Positions 62,998 to 64,000 of a DNA stretch of 64,000 bases are shown here, in pieces. Source of the DNA: Bog-473 sp963791995 (GTDB lineage Bacteria > Actinomycetota > Acidimicrobiia > Acidimicrobiales > RAAP-2); contig CAWBUQ010000004.1 in assembly GCA_963791995.1 (NCBI GenBank), positions 62,001 to 126,000 of the forward strand, given 5' to 3'. The notes under the pieces were generated by a model that made no database searches, had not been told where the DNA came from, and worked only from the letters and a program-made list of their open reading frames with translations. Positions within the stretch are counted from its first letter, which is position 1. Every line of letters begins with the position of its first letter. Made by a program: the position numbers and the translations under genes.

Positions 62998-64000
62998 GTG
63001 ACCGAGGACAAGGACGAGACCGGGCCGCGCAAGCCCGCACGCGAGCAGCCCGCTGGCGCCGAGGGCCCCCGGGCGGCGGCGCCGCACGGTCAGGGAAACC
63101 CGGTTGACCGCCGGGAGCCTGGTCGCTCGGCCAAGCAGGGCCGGGCGAGGTCCAAGAAGCCACGGCAGCAAGCTGCTCCGCGCCAGAACGTGCAGAAGGG
63201 GGGGCCCGTCGCCCGCAAGGCGTCGCCCCCACCGCAGGTGGCGCCCCAGAAGCCGATGTGGGCCGCGCAAAAGCCGGGGGGTGCGCCGCCGCAGAAGGCG
63301 GCAAAGAACAGAGCGGACCTCCGCCGTCCCAGGCCAGGGCGGGAGGAACGCCCCCATCCTTCGGGGACAGGCCCCGGGCGCAGGGCCCGAGGCCGGCCCA
63401 ACGGCCCTCGCAGCCTGGCAGCGGCCAGGGCAGCCGGGTCAGCGGCCGGCGCAACAGGGTCAACGGCCTGGGCAACAGGGTCAGCGGCCTGGGCAACAGG
63501 GTCAACGGCCTGGGCAACAGCGGTCAGCGGCCAGGGCAGCCCGGTCAGCGGCCCGCCCAACAGGGGTCGTCCCCGACAAACCAAGTGGGCGCCAAGCCTC
63601 GACCGCCCCAGGGCTCGAAGGGTCCTGGCAACCGGCGCGACCCCGATCCGTCGTCGGCCGGACCACCAGGGCCCGCGAGGCGCACGGCCTACGGCGAGGT
63701 ACGACCGCCGCAGGCCGCGCCGGACCAGCCCGTCTCCCTGGCCCGGCTCCATTCCAAGAGCGAGCTCCGCACGCGTCGGATCAAGTGGGGGGCCTTGGCC
63801 CTGTTCGCCCTCGTGGTGATCGGCCTCGCCGTGGGCCGGTCCGCGTTCAAGGGTTCGCCGACGCCCACCACCGGCACCAGCGGTGTGGCCACCACCACGG
63901 TGGCGACATCCCAGGTCACCGGGGGGACCGTGACCAGCGGCGCCACGACGACGGGTTCCATACTGGCGGCGGACACGGTGCTCCGCGTCCCCGCGGCATC
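62998..64000 (+). CDS. Repeat-rich single-pass membrane protein, cut by window end, frameshifts
   Basis: A GTG 2 bases after cysNC opens a Lys/Arg/Pro/Gln-rich N-terminal region (TEDKDETGPRKPAREQ, KSLKQ-poor but basic), followed by a GQRPGQQ tandem repeat. A membrane helix, KWGALALFALVVIGLAVGRS, lies at about 63,785-63,850, then a Thr/Val/Gly-rich segment (TTTVATSQVTGGTVTSGATT). The frame changes at least twice, near 63,315 and 63,540. The long basic disordered cytoplasmic part before one helix and an exported domain recalls actinobacterial wall-acting enzymes, but the outer domain is beyond the window, so no function is assigned. Confidence 0.4.
63421..63530. repeat. 21-bp tandem repeat encoding GQRPGQQ
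   Basis: About five units of a 21-base sequence of the type CAACAGGGTCAACGGCCTGGG. The translated unit is GQRPGQQ (variants GQRPAQQ and GQRPGQP). The repeat lies in the cytoplasmic tail of the window-end membrane protein and is a likely place for assembly length errors. Confidence 0.8.

Noticed and set aside
61135..63819. A single 894-residue protein combining CysN with a Pro-rich tail
   Set aside because: The frame is artificial. After one indel CysN continues into APS kinase and stops at 62,995; the rest belongs to the next gene.

Overview
The window is GC-rich actinobacterial chromosome. I infer an uncultured member of the Acidimicrobiia or a related lineage. The grounds are F420-type (LLM) oxidoreductases, an actinobacterial MarP-like protease, a recC-recB-recD cluster, an MptB-like mannosyltransferase, and the order tRNA-Trp, secE, nusG, rplK, rplA, rplJ, rplL, rpoB, rpoC with no mycolate (hadABC) genes between rpmG and secE. 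Many genes have a TANNNT hexamer 6 to 8 bases before an ATG or GTG, the signature of leaderless actinobacterial mRNAs.

Base quality matters for every call. Many genes, including single-copy essential ones (rpoB, rpoC, rplJ, nusG, dnaX, cysNC), change reading frame one or more times, mostly through single inserted bases, while the protein sequence continues without a break. I read these as uncorrected long-read errors and give one coordinate range per reconstructed gene.

Layout. 1-4700: the end of a lipoprotein gene, a chromate transporter, then two adjacent insertion sequences (IS110 and IS1380 families). 4.7-16 kb: two LLM oxidoreductases, an aldehyde dehydrogenase, a zinc-ribbon membrane protein, a BNR-repeat lipoprotein, a MarP-like protease, and a sugar group (GH15 enzyme, glucose 1-dehydrogenase, MBL hydrolase). 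16-21 kb: two tRNA-Ser genes flanking tadA, two low-complexity proteins and a GH18 protein. 21-37.4 kb: a possible solitary IS21-like end, two universal stress proteins, then a DNA-maintenance block (SRP RNA, dnaX, recR, asd, phoU, rmuC, recC, recB, recD). 37.6-47.3 kb: sqdB (sulfolipid), a membrane-anchored protein, gltA, tesB, a GH1 glucosidase, a gtrA-like gene with a tiny leader ORF, yajQ, tRNA-Tyr, an MptB-like enzyme and a GNAT. 47.4-60.1 kb: tRNA-Thr, tRNA-Met, rpmG, tRNA-Trp and the secE-to-rpoC ribosomal and RNA polymerase cluster. 60.2-64 kb: cysD and cysNC directly after rpoC, then a repeat-rich membrane protein cut by the window end.

Genes that work together. CysD and CysNC activate sulfate to APS and PAPS, and SqdB consumes sulfite to make UDP-sulfoquinovose, so the window holds both ends of a sulfate-to-sulfolipid route. 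The reductase and the glycosyltransferase are not in view. DnaX, RecR and RecBCD form a replication and repair neighbourhood. I see no CRISPR array, prophage, toxin-antitoxin or secondary-metabolite cluster, and no clearly new multi-gene system. The more unusual items are the leaderless leader peptide before gtrA, the cysD-cysNC position after rpoC, the possible IS21-like end, the region that could encode an IS110 bridge RNA, and the low-complexity additions to NusG, L10 and RpoC.
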